A program made the position numbers and the translations under genes. Below the pieces are notes generated by a model. It was not told the DNA's origin. It ran no database searches and worked only from the letters and a program-made list of their open reading frames with translations. A stretch of DNA of 21,363 nucleotides, taken from positions 2,106,420 to 2,127,782 of the forward strand of contig BFEA01000184.1 of NCBI GenBank assembly GCA_003427395.1, in the 5' to 3' direction. This stretch comes from Chara braunii. Taxonomy: Eukaryota > Streptophyta > Charophyceae > Charales > Characeae. This document shows, one piece after another, positions 1 through 7,950 of this stretch (position 1 is its first letter; each line of letters begins with the position of its first letter).

Positions 1-44
1 TCTGTTTGTTTGTTTGTCTGTCTGTCTTTCTGTCTGTCTGTATG

Positions 45-99
<55 letters not shown>

Positions 100-106
100 G
101 TCTATA
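1..106. repeat. Compound tetranucleotide microsatellite
   Basis: The sequence starts with TGTT/TGTC units and grades into a long uninterrupted (TATC)n run ending near 100. The open frames across it encode only repeated Leu-Ser-Ile-Tyr peptides and are artefacts of the microsatellite. The tract is cut by the window edge, so its true length is unknown. Confidence 0.97.
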
Positions 107-147
107 TGCGTCCGACCTTGGCGGCTGTATCGGAGCAGCGACCGCAG

Positions 148-181
<34 letters not shown>

Positions 182-255
182 GCTATCTCTCTATCTATCG
201 CTCTCTCTGCGTCCGACCTTGGCGGTCGTATCGGAGCAGCGGCCGCAGCCCGCAT
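107..255. repeat. Two 48-nt direct copies around an AT and CTAT microsatellite
   Basis: Positions 107-154 and 208-255 are near-identical 48-nt copies, both starting TGCGTCCGACCTTGGCGG and ending GCAGCCCGCAT, with about three mismatches. Between them lie (AT)n at 153-181 and CTAT/CTCT repeats. Each copy follows a TCTA/TCTC run, so the unit may be microsatellite plus GC-rich segment duplicated together, by unequal crossing-over or slippage. I do not recognise the 48-nt sequence as part of any gene. Confidence 0.9.
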
Positions 256-320
256 CGTCCCCGCGTCACCTTCTCCAGCCGTTTGGTGTCCGCTGCCACC
301 CTCTCGTATGGCCGCCGTGG

Positions 321-399
<79 letters not shown>
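321..399. repeat. (TC)n dinucleotide microsatellite
   Basis: A nearly pure TC run of about 79 nt with a single TTTC interruption near 327-330. It is a homopyrimidine tract with mirror symmetry and could form triplex DNA; that is inference from known behaviour of such tracts. The Ser-Leu repeat frames crossing it are not credible genes. Confidence 0.98.
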
Positions 400-400
<1 letters not shown>

Positions 401-411
401 GGCAGGCTGCA

Positions 412-445
412 TCCTGAAGTGGTGAAGGGTGTCCTGAAGTGGTGA
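412..445 (+). repeat. 20-bp tandem duplication
   Basis: TCCTGAAGTGGTGA occurs at 412-425 and again at 432-445, a 20-bp period. It sits between the CT microsatellite and the first sequence that can be read as pol, so it may mark the break point of the truncated retroelement. Confidence 0.8.
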
Positions 446-1283
446 TGAAAAATACGACTGTTGTTAACCTACTCTCCATGATTCGAGAGGAGGGTACATT
501 GGATTGGACGGAGGAATGAGAAGTCGTCGTCCAGACTCTGAAAGACATATTGATGTCCGAACAGGTGACCCGTGTCGCTCCATGCTTTTACAATAAGGTA
601 GGGCGTCCATTTGTACCCGAAAGCGATGGGGGACCATCAACTGTGGGATGAGTCGTAATCCAAAGAGGGAAGGATGGAAGAGAACGATCAATCGGATTCG
701 AAAGTAGGACGTTGAACTTAGTTGAACGTCGCTACTCTCACTTCAAAAAGGAGGTACTGATGGTTCTCCATTGTCTCAAAACCTTCCAAGCTTACCTCTT
801 TGGAAGGAGGTTCATCTTGAGGATCGACCCGACAAACGTTGCAGGGGCATTGGAAAACTACAAACCTATAGACCCTACTCTAGGAAGATGGGTCGGGTTC
901 ATTTGGCAGTTGATTACAAGATCGAGCGCATAGCCGGTCTTAGGAATAGGGCCGATGGCCTGAGCAGGATCCGCATTATACTAGAAGGAGTAGAGGAAGC
1001 GAAACGTATTGATGCGTTGCTCGACTATGAGGGAGGGACCCTTATGGTAAACAACGAGATGGTAGAGCCTGCGTGCACATCGGATTCCGGTGAATTATTC
1101 ATTAAGACATTCGAAAAAGGGTCGCCCAGAGTACTGGCAGAACTTAGGGAGGGAGCAGTTACAAGGGCTGGCCGTAAGGAAGAGAATGACTCATGGGGTG
1201 ACATTGTGGGGTCTCCGGAAGAATTGATGGCAATGGTTGTAGAAGGAGGACGAGAAATAGTCATGAGTTTGATCCAGTCATAG
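445..1283 (+). pseudogene. Ty3/gypsy RT C-terminus and RNase H, frameshifted
   Basis: In the retroelement, RNase H degrades the RNA strand during reverse transcription. The frame reads from 445 through a DWTEE motif near 502-516 (the conserved F-x-W segment at the RT/RNase H junction) and ESDGGP at 619-636. It then gives RTLNLVERRY, KKEVLMVLH, LFGRRFILRID and finally NRADGLSR. The four acidic residues expected of an RNase H are present: Asp 625-627, Glu 751-753, Asp 826-828 and Asp 954-956. TGA stops lie at 517-519 and 649-651. At about 912 one base is missing: the WQL text ends in the first frame, and DYKIERIAGLRNRADGLSR continues in the next. The connector after RNase H is highly charged and ends with a TAG at 1281-1283, beyond which the same frame continues into the integrase. 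No ATG start is expected in the middle of a polyprotein. Confidence 0.92.
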
Positions 1284-2339
1284 GGAGAGAAGCAACAACA
1301 GTACTTAGTAAACCAAGTACAGAATGAACGAGAGGATCACCAGGATCATCAGGAGTTTTTTCTCATTCGCACATACGATGGGATCTTCGAAGAAATCGGC
1401 TTATTGCTAGTGGGAAACAAGGAGGCTAAAGAGATCAGCCTCAAGGCCAGAGAAGAGGCCGATAAGTATGTATTAAAGAATGGGCATATATTCAGGAAGG
1501 AGGAAGGCCTAATGCCTAGAAGGGTTGTGTGTGGGCGGTCCAGGCAGGTAGACATAATTCAGGCGATACACGATGGATTGGCAGGAGGACATCGCTCCTC
1601 GAAGGGGATGTTGGCAAAAATAGCACCACTTTATTTCTGGTCAGGAATGGGGAGCATGGTTATCACATATTGCCAGACCTGTTTGATCTGTCAAGAGCGC
1701 AGTACGACCCGGGTTTTTGAACCTTTGAGACCTATGAGCGTGCTAGGACCGAGACATCTAGTTCATCTCGATATCGTAGTCATGCTTGTATCCACGAAAG
1801 GACACCGGTACATACTTGACGCTAGAGATAATCTTAGTGGGTTTGTGGAAGCAGTAGCCCTTAAGAAGAAAACCAAATCGGCAATTGCAAACTGGATCAA
1901 GGACTTCTACCTAAGGCACTCTTTCATCAAAAGATTCATAGTTGATAATGGGACAGAGTTCGTAAATCAGGACGTATTGAGTACATGCAAAAGACTTGGG
2001 GTGTCCATTAAGCTAATTGAACCATACCACCTAGACGCTAATGCGCTCGTGGAGAGATGGCATCGGATTCTAAAGAACACGATGGCGAAGTTAGCAGCTG
2101 ATGATCTTGGGAACTGTCCTAAGTATCTCAAGCAGGTCATTTTCGCGGAGAACGTGACTCCAAAAAGGACTACAGGATGTATTTCAGCCGAGCTATGGTA
2201 TGGGAGGGAAATTGATTTCCCAATGGAAGCCCTAGTACCAACTTGGAATAGGTTGGATGATGATTCGCGCTTGACGACGGAACAGTTAATTGAGGCTAGA
2301 TGTCAACAAATTGTTCAAAATGAGGAGGCAATTGAATAA
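1284..2339 (+). pseudogene. Ty3/gypsy integrase (zinc-binding and DDE core)
   Basis: Integrase inserts the cDNA copy into the chromosome. In the frame whose codons include 1404-1406, an H2C2 zinc-binding domain is seen: His 1569-1571, His 1590-1592, Cys 1680-1682 and Cys 1689-1691, with the family-typical YFWSGM between them. The catalytic core follows, with Asp in HLDIVV at 1770-1772, Asp in IVDNGTEF at 1944-1946 and Glu in ALVERWH at 2052-2054. The spacing between the second Asp and the Glu is exactly 35 residues, the canonical D,D-35-E arrangement. The open stretch after the 1281 stop runs to a TAA at 2337-2339 without lesion, the best preserved part of the element. The longest open segment (1404 onward) begins with TTG, not ATG, as expected for a piece of a polyprotein. 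Confidence 0.94.
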
Positions 2340-2678
2340 ATAGTGAGCAGGGTTCTGGATAGCAGAATGAAAGACAAGGCAAGGTGGGATCAACTAAAGA
2401 ACATCAGGAAAGAACCACTATAGGTGGGGGAAATGATCCTAGTAAGGAATTTAGCATTAGAGAGCACTTGGTCGGAACAACTGGGAAGAAGGTGCAAGAG
2501 CCCTACCGGGTCGCCAAGAGAGTGGGGAATGGATACTTTTGAGTTGGAAGATTTGGAAGGGACCAGGGTGAAAGGACCATTTCCAAGACAACGGTTGGTC
2601 GGATTTCTAAGTTGGGACTCAGTGGAACAGTGGTTGCAAGAGGCTCAGCACAAAGAAACTAGGGGACAGATCGACTAA
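2340..2678 (+). pseudogene. C-terminal tail of the retroelement integrase
   Basis: The integrase frame continues past the TAA at 2337-2339, meets a TAG at 2421-2423, then stays open to a final TAA at 2676-2678. The residues match the usual C-terminal region of Ty3/gypsy integrases: MILVRNLALEST, then LGRRCKSPTGS (normally a basic-aromatic K-x-x-GPY-like segment), DTFELEDLEGTRVKGPF, and RQRLVGF. This corresponds to the GPY/F-like module; no separate chromodomain is recognisable. Codons look ordinary apart from the two stops. The natural end of the polyprotein is probably 2678, since sequence past it has no protein-like reading in this frame. Confidence 0.85.
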
Positions 2679-2784
2679 GGCACTAGCGGAGATCTTACCT
2701 ATAATATGTTTTGTTTTGTTTTGTTCGGATGGGTCTTTGACTGTGCTTATGGGGACGGATTGCATGAGTTGAGTGATGCGGCTA

Positions 2785-2972
2785 GGGCATTGTACCATAG
2801 TTTTTGTGAGGGATTATATTGGGGTGGATGCCGGGGGCATTGCACCATAGTTTTTGTGAGGGATGATATTGGGGTGGATACCTGAGGCATTGTACCATAG
2901 TTTTTGTGATGGATGGTATCGGGATGATTGACCGGGGCAATGTATCATGACTTTTAAAGGATGGATAGGGTT
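2785..2972. repeat. 50-bp tandem repeat, about 3.8 units
   Basis: Units beginning GGGCATTGTACCATAG start at 2785, 2835, 2885 and 2935, exactly 50 bp apart. The first three share TTTTTGTGAGGGAT and GGTGGAT; the fourth is more diverged (CAATGTATCATGACTTTT). The array begins about 100 bp after the pol stop, where a 3' untranslated region or LTR would be expected. A TTTTG run (about 2707-2726) lies just before it. The minus-strand frame across it encodes a repeated peptide and is a by-product of the repeat. Confidence 0.93.
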
Positions 2973-3142
2973 CAAGTAGGAAACATGGAATGACTCATTA
3001 CATGGATGTGCATGGACGGAAACTGGGCAAAGAGGTGCATCCTTGGAAATTTGGGCAACGTTGGCATCATAAGGAAACAAAGTTTTGCTTCTGCTACTCC
3101 GTGGATAGGACTCCGCCTTGGGATATGGACTGGGGCCTTCGT

Positions 3143-3164
3143 TTTTCCTTGTGTTGACAGGTAC
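3143..3164 (+). promoter_or_regulatory. Possible splice acceptor before the acidic frame
   Basis: A pyrimidine-rich stretch (TTTTTCCTTGTGTTGACAG) ends in AG 21 nt before the ATG at 3185. If used, it would place that ATG first on a spliced message, as known for downstream frames of some retroelements. Only the consensus is seen; there is no matching donor I can defend. Confidence 0.25.
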
Positions 3165-3184
3165 AGGGAAAAGTTCAAGATAAG

Positions 3185-4103
3185 ATGGAAATCAGCAACG
3201 AGAATGATGCCAACCGCGCTAACATGTCGTTTGAAGACGAGTGGTCAGAGACCCGAGAGGCCGCGGGAGAGACAAAAACCGGTATTGTTTATTGGGTCAT
3301 AACCGAGAAGGACACTAGGGAGGAAAAAGAGAAAGTTGTTGGCCAGCAAACCCTCGCCCCTTAAGGAACTTCAAGGCGAGAAATTGAATCCCTTGTCCGA
3401 AGAGGAAAGGGAGGAGCAAGAAGCGGAGGTAAGAAGGGAAGAAGAGAGACAAGGTACGCGTGGCAATGATGAGAGAGGGGGTGAAGAAAGACAAACTGTA
3501 TATGACAGTTGTGAAAGAAGTAATGAGTAAAGAGAAAGTGTGCATCACGATTGTGAGAGAAGTGAGGAAACCGAACGAAGCGAGCATGGTAGTTGTGAGA
3601 GGGGGTATACGGGTTTTGGGGACGAACACGAAAGGAGGACGGATATCCCTTACAACTTGAATCCTGATAACTTTGCGGGTAAGTTCAGCCCCGTACGAGA
3701 AGAAGAAAATGAGAGTGAGGATGAAGTGCAGGAAGTCATTGCAGTCAGTAGTGGTGATGAAGCAGACAAGATCTCAAGGCCTAGGGAAGAAGGACAACCT
3801 TCAACAAGTGGGCCGAAGGAAGGACCCTCCAAGTAGGAGGAAGAGTTCAGACTAATACCCAGTCATTCGTTCGAGCAATGGGTCAATGCAATAATACATG
3901 ATTGGATCATCAAGACCAGGGAACTGGTGAAGGTCAGAATAGTAGCTACATCCCTAGACTTTTACAGTGAGGAGGAATTTCAAGAGATTGTGAGGAGAAA
4001 GATAGAAATTTTGGTCTCCGGCTTGGGAGCCGAGGGACCAACAGAAAGTGATGAGGAACAAACACCTAAGCGGCAAAACACTAATGACAATAGAAGAGAC
4101 TAG
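3185..4103 (+). pseudogene. Acidic open frame downstream of pol, degraded
   Basis: An ATG at 3185 opens a frame that runs to a TAA at 3362. A one-base shift around 3340-3360 moves the reading into the frame of 3336. That frame continues to 4101-4103 through in-frame stops at 3528-3530 (TAA) and 3834-3836 (TAG). Read across these lesions it gives roughly 300 residues that are rich in Glu, Asp, Arg and Lys. It contains a short repeated motif (DSCERS, HDCERSEE, GSCERG at about 3505-3600), Ser/acid-rich stretches such as ESEDEVQE, and a C-terminal part with mixed hydrophobic residues (FEQWVNAIIHDWI, KIEILVSGLG). I see no transmembrane segment, zinc knuckle or protease motif. It could be an extra third frame of the upstream retroelement, the gag of another element, or a host-derived fragment. 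No family assignment is possible by eye. Confidence 0.5.
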
Positions 4104-4215
4104 GTATGAGGCATAGTATGACAGAAGTTTTGTTTTCTAAGCAAAAAGAGGAAAAAACTTGGATAGTATGAATAAGATTGATTGAGACTAAGCGAGACAA
4201 AGACTAGTCAGGATT

Positions 4216-4542
4216 TTGTTTGGATACAAGAAAACAATTGTGAGCTACTTTTCGGATGAGTTACCTTGGAAAGGGTCCTGCGCAAGCAGCACTGGCATGA
4301 GACATAGGAATGAGACTAGTTGGGATGAGTGGGTTGTAAGCTTTGGAAAAGACAAAGACGGTATTTTAAATATGAATTTCGGATTGGTTGAACAAGCAGA
4401 AGCACTGAGTATCAGTCGAGTACAAGAGAGGTTAGGGAACCTACGGGTCGAAAGGCATAAGGATGTCCCCCTCTGGGAGACTAATCCAACCGATTCAAAG
4501 TCGTGTCGCAAGGGACAAAGTTGTGAGAGTGAGCAAGTGTGA
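4216..4542 (+). CDS. Hypothetical open frame of unknown function
   Basis: An open stretch of 108 codons with no recognisable domain. It opens with TTG; the first ATG is near 4297 (MRHRNETSWDEW), leaving about 80 residues. Composition is mixed and protein-like, with WDEWVVSFGKDKDG and a LSISRVQERLGNLRVE segment that could form an amphipathic helix. It follows the acidic frame by about 110 bp on the same strand but in a different frame, and may be a further remnant of the same element. No initiator context or splice signals support expression. It may equally be chance. Confidence 0.2.
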   Translation: MFGYKKTIVSYFSDELPWKGSCASSTGMRHRNETSWDEWVVSFGKDKDGILNMNFGLVEQAEALSISRVQERLGNLRVERHKDVPLWETNPTDSKSCRKGQSCESEQV

Positions 4543-4800
4543 AAAGGATAGAAGGACCCCGCGTTTGGACCTATGGTTGAATGGTCGAGCGGGCTAGCAC
4601 TGCCTGAGGTTGAAAATCTCCACTTGAGTGTTAGACGCTAAGTCGGGTGAATGAATGAGAAAATTGGAACCAAGCAAACTGTACTGAGAAAAGGATGAAA
4701 GATATCGCACGCAAAAAACTGTAAAGATGACCACCTTCTAACCCCCCCTAGTAAAAGATGGGATCCCTGTCCTCGAAGTCTACCTCCTCGGACGCTAGCG
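4543..4800. other. Anonymous spacer
   Basis: About 260 bp without a gene-like frame. It holds an eight-base C run with the surrounding CTAACCCCCCCTAGT near 4740 and nothing else recognisable. Confidence 0.6.
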
Positions 4801-5000
4801 TTGAGAATGGAAAGGAATGACCCTAACTAGGCTGTTCGACTTGAGAATGGAAAGGAATGACCCTAACCAGGCTGTTCGACTTGAGAATGGAAAAGAATGA
4901 CCTTAAACAGGCTGTTCGACTTGAGAATGGAAAAGAATGACCCTAACCAGGCTATTCGACTTGAGAATGGAAAAGAATGGCCCTAACTAGGTTGTTCGAC
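4801..5000. repeat. 40-bp tandem repeat, five complete units
   Basis: Units start at 4801, 4841, 4881, 4921 and 4961, each beginning TTGAGAATGGAAARGAATG and ending AGGCTGTTCGAC or a one-base variant. Units differ by only two to four bases and all are exactly 40 bp, so the array is younger than the surrounding minisatellites. Sequence beyond 5000 (TTAAAATTATAG) breaks the pattern cleanly. Confidence 0.97.
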
Positions 5001-5099
5001 TTAAAATTATAGCAAAAATGGTTCTTGATAAGTTTTTTTTTTTTAAATGGGCACTGGGTCTCCTTGCATGACTGCTTGAGAAATTTTGATTGAGAATGA

Positions 5100-5595
5100 G
5101 CCGGAATGAGTAATGAGAATGGAAAAGGTCGTCGGAGCGGTCATTGAAATAGTCATGAGGAAGGTTAAAAAAATATGGATGTGAGTTGAAAAGGCCGACG
5201 GGTCGGTCATTGAAAAACTTTGAAAAAGAGAAGGATTGAAAAGGAAAGATCGACGCATTGGACAAAGAGGCATGCATTAGAATGAGAAGGATGAAGATTG
5301 GGAAGACCGTTGGGACGGTCATGAGAAATGACTTTTGAGAGAGGATTAAGGATTGAGTATGGACCGATGGGTCAGTCATGAGAAGTGGCTTATTGAAAAG
5401 AGGTTGTTGGGTCGGTCATGAGAAACCGCCTTATTGGAAAGAGGCTGTCGGATCAGCCATGAGAATCAACCTTGAGAAAGAGTTGGAAATAGCATTAGAT
5501 TGAGTGTTTGCCTGAGAATTTGAAATTGCATTGCATAAAAAGGGGACCGTAGACAAATTGAAAAGAGGTCGTCAGATCGACCATGGAAATAACAA
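5100..5595. repeat. Degenerate minisatellite with a GGTCGGTCATGAGAA core
   Basis: The core recurs in diverged form at about 5126, 5192, 5302, 5360, 5403, 5444 and 5568. From 5360 to 5480 the spacing is regular, about 41 bp, with GAAAAGAGGYTGTYGG before each core. Upstream and downstream copies are irregularly spaced. It follows the 40-bp array and shares GAGAATGGAAAAG-type words with it, so the two may have a common origin. No coding frame is credible here. Confidence 0.75.
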
Positions 5596-6430
5596 GAGAT
5601 TGAACCTTTCTCCTTCTTCTAGGCTCATGCCTCAGAATGCGGGCGATATTGGTGTCTGCACCGCGACCCCGGGACCTCTACCCCATAGGAAAATGTCCAA
5701 GCGTGACCTGTTCCTCGTAAGTAGGACACCAGGTTAGAGGATCAAGGTATCGGATACGATACTCGATATTCGAAACCATCTCCAACAACGAGCTCTAGCC
5801 GACGGGTTCAAATTGTGCCTCAAGTTGAGTTCCTAAAACGTCTAGGGCGCCAAGATGGACCGATAGTTCGCTTTTCTAAGTCTGGATGACCCTCTCTAAC
5901 CACACATCACGTCGTTGAGGGGCAGACTAACCGTTTGGGATGGACATAGGCTGCTCGCATTAAGTCAAGCGACACCGTCCACGGGGAAGGTCGGGGCGAA
6001 GTACCGGGTGGAGTCTGCCACCACCACAGGGCATTGACACCGCCCTGCCAGAACATTACAATTGTTTCGGGGACTAACCGCGAGCTCTTCGTAACTGCAC
6101 TTGCAAACTAATAGAGAACCCCAACTCTCTTGAGAAGGAAGAGGCCGGATCCATAAAACTAACCACACGGGAGAAAAGATTCACGAGGGAGCCACTCACA
6201 GTATGACGGGGTCCTGGGAGGCATAGGCTGGACCTGCCTGTCAGATGCGAGGAGGTACCTCAATGATGACGCCCGTCTGCAAAGGAGTGGTCGTCGGACT
6301 AAGTAGAGGATGGGGTGAGTTATCAGCAAGGGGAGGACTGGTCACCCTTCCTCTTAGAGGTTGATGGTCTGACATCCGTCTACTTAGTTGGCAGGCAAGG
6401 TTTGCGTACCTCAGAGTGAGAACCAGTTGT
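5596..6430. other. Anonymous region, no supported gene
   Basis: More even in base composition than its purine-rich surroundings. No frame on either strand is long or protein-like enough to call. The only structured signal is an exon-like segment at 5623-5716, bounded by a pyrimidine tract plus AG (CTTTCTCCTTCTTCTAG) and by GTAAGT at 5717. The + frame through it reads PQNAGDIGVCTATPGPLP, which matches nothing I know. Confidence 0.5.
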
Positions 6431-6432
6431 GT

Positions 6433-6470
6433 CGATGAGAACATCGCGATTGAGTGGGGGGAAGGTGTAT
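6433..6470 (+). other. Polypurine-tract-like motif, copy 1
   Basis: CGATGAGAACATCGCGATTG followed by AGTGGGGGGAA closely matches 7907-7943. Purine runs of this form prime plus-strand synthesis just before the 3' LTR of retroelements. Here the following bases (GGTGTATC) are a weaker match to an LTR start, and a minisatellite begins about 50 bp on. Confidence 0.5.
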
Positions 6471-6519
6471 CATCTACCCAATGACAAAGCGTGCGACAGG
6501 AACGACAGACAAAAGAATA

Positions 6520-7190
6520 CGAATGGATTGAATTTTGGCTTGAGAAAGGTCTGACAAGACGCCAAAGAGAAATGCATGTAAAGAAATTGATTGAGTCTGG
6601 GCTTGAGAAAGGTCTGGCAAGACGTTAGAGAGAAATGCATGTAAGAAATTGATTGAGTCTAGGCTTGAGAAAGGTCTGGCAAGACGCAAGAGAGAAATGC
6701 ATGTAAGAAATTGATTGAGCTTGGGCTTGAGAAAAATCGGGCAAGATGCCAGAAAGAAATTTAGTGAGCATGGGTCTGAGAAAGGTCTGGCAAGACGCCA
6801 GAAATAAATTGATTGAGCCTGGGTCTGAGAAAGGTCTGGCAAGACGCTTGATAAAAATTGATTGAGCCTAGGCTTGAGAAAGGTATGGCAAGAGGCCAGA
6901 GAGAAATTGATTGAGCATGAGTTTGAGAAAGGTCTGGTAAGACATCAAAGAGAGAAATATATGTGAAATGGATTGAGCTTGGACTTAAGAAAGGTTTGGC
7001 AAGACGTCAGACAGAGAAATGTATGTGAAATGGATTGAGTTTGGGCTTGAGAAAGGTCTGGCAAGATGCGAGAAATAAATATATGTGAAATTGATTAAGC
7101 TTCGGCGTAGAAAAATCTGGCAAGATGTTCAGGAAGAAATGCATGTAAAAATCGACTGACCTCGGACTTGAGAAAAGGTCTGACAATTTT
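6520..7190. repeat. Minisatellite of about 12 units with two unit lengths
   Basis: The core TTGAGAAAGGTCTGGCAAGA recurs about 12 times with minor changes, starting near 6540. Units fall in two classes: about 61-63 bp, which include AGAGAGAAATGCATGTAAG-type sequence, and about 49-50 bp, which lack it. The short class is clustered at about 6775-6922, with long units on both sides. Antisense frames read as repeated peptides, but unit lengths are not multiples of three, so coding is unlikely. Confidence 0.95.
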
Positions 7191-7540
7191 TTTTTCGTTA
7201 AAGAGACTGCCCAAAAACATATCAAGGGAAGTTTGTCGGAATGACCAAGAAGAATCATATACGAAATTGTCCAAGGAAAGGGTTGCGAAAGCTAGCAAGA
7301 CCAAACTAAGGGATCGCAAAAAATAACTTAAGAAAAACTCGAGAGAAGTAGCAAAATGGTCATGAAAAATGCGAGAAGAGACTGCATGAGAATGAGTATA
7401 AAAGTCTAAGAAGAAGTTGAGGGCATTAAATGAGACCAAATACGAAAGGACCAGAGAATGGACGGGCTAAGGATGAGACAAAAAAAAGGAACAAATCGGA
7501 CTTGAAACCTCGAGCAGACACAAGGTCAGGCAAGAGGGGA
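7191..7540. other. Purine-rich anonymous spacer
   Basis: Strongly A/G-rich on the + strand, starting with a T run (TTTTTTTT near 7190). No supported gene, promoter or repeat. Confidence 0.55.
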
Positions 7541-7570
7541 GCATCGCATTTGATGGGGGGAAAAGATGGT
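7533..7570 (+). other. Polypurine-tract-like motif, copy 2
   Basis: AGAGGGGAGCATCGCATTTG followed by ATGGGGGGAAAAG is a diverged version of the motif at 6433-6470 and 7907-7943. It sits directly before the 57-bp tandem array. Confidence 0.4.
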
Positions 7571-7575
7571 CTGGT

Positions 7576-7722
7576 ACATGAACTGCACGAGTCAAAAAAA
7601 TGATTATATGATGCATTAAGAATGGTTAGAAAACATGGATTTCACGGGTCAAAAAGTCGATTATAGAATACATTGAGAATGGCCAGAAACGTGGATTGCA
7701 CGAGACAAAAAATTGATTGTTG
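7576..7722. repeat. 57-bp tandem repeat, about 2.6 units
   Basis: Units start at 7576, 7633 and 7689 with ACATGRAYTGCACGRGTCAA-like sequence, then AAAATTGATTAT and ATTGAGAATGGCCAGAAA. The third copy is cut short after TTGATTGTTGG. Confidence 0.9.
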
Positions 7723-7906
7723 GGGTGATCCAAGCTTAGGAAAAGAAGCAATGGATTACAAAAGCCAGAAATAAAACGACAGAGGAAAGACATAAGGGAA
7801 AATTTGAAAAAGAACCTTGGCAAACTAACCACCCATCTTGTCTCACTCCCCCGCCTTTATCTATCTTTCCCCAAGCCGCTTCCCCCATTAACCACAGACT
7901 GGTGTG

Positions 7907-7950
7907 CGATGAGGACATCGCGAATGAGTGGGGAGAATGTGTCGGGATCC
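7907..7950 (+). mobile_element. Candidate polypurine tract and 3' LTR start
   Basis: CGATGAGGACATCGCGAATG leads into GAGTGGGGAGAA (7926-7937), immediately followed by TGTGTCGGGATC. Plant-type Ty3/gypsy elements typically end their coding region shortly before a tract like GTGGGGGAGAATG, with the LTR opening at the TG. This copy is the best match in the window. The other LTR end, a target-site duplication and a second LTR were not found, so it may be the remnant of a separate element. It is 5 kb from the pol described above. Confidence 0.45.

Larger units (their letters stand above)
445..2678 (+). mobile_element. Truncated Ty3/gypsy-type LTR retrotransposon pol region
   Basis: Over 2.2 kb the + strand reads, in order, as the end of reverse transcriptase, RNase H, a zinc-binding domain plus integrase core, and a C-terminal tail. 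This RT-RNase H-integrase order is that of Ty3/gypsy (Metaviridae-type) elements; Ty1/copia elements have integrase before RT. No gag, protease, RT palm (YVDD box), primer-binding site or 5' LTR is visible: the coding similarity stops at the microsatellite cluster before 445. Reading is in one frame (codons starting at 445+3n) to about 912, then shifts once and stays in one frame to 2678. Stops at 517, 649, 1281, 2337 and 2421 show the element is dead. The residue style resembles streptophyte-alga elements as far as I recall. Confidence 0.93.

Noticed and set aside
10-548. Open frames of 117-143 codons on both strands at the left end
   Set aside because: Built from TATC and TC repeats; they encode only Ser-Leu, Ile-Tyr or Arg-Glu repeats.
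445-2678. Stop codons as evidence of an altered genetic code
   Set aside because: TGA, TAG and TAA all interrupt the frame, a frameshift is present too, and pseudogene decay explains everything.
2785-5000. CRISPR-like array from regularly spaced repeats
   Set aside because: The units are head-to-tail tandem repeats with no unique spacers, and the sequence is eukaryotic in character.
6474-7258. Minus-strand frames with repeated FLASC/KPKLNQF-like peptides
   Set aside because: Direct products of the 49/62-bp minisatellite. Unit lengths are not multiples of three and no frame persists across the array.
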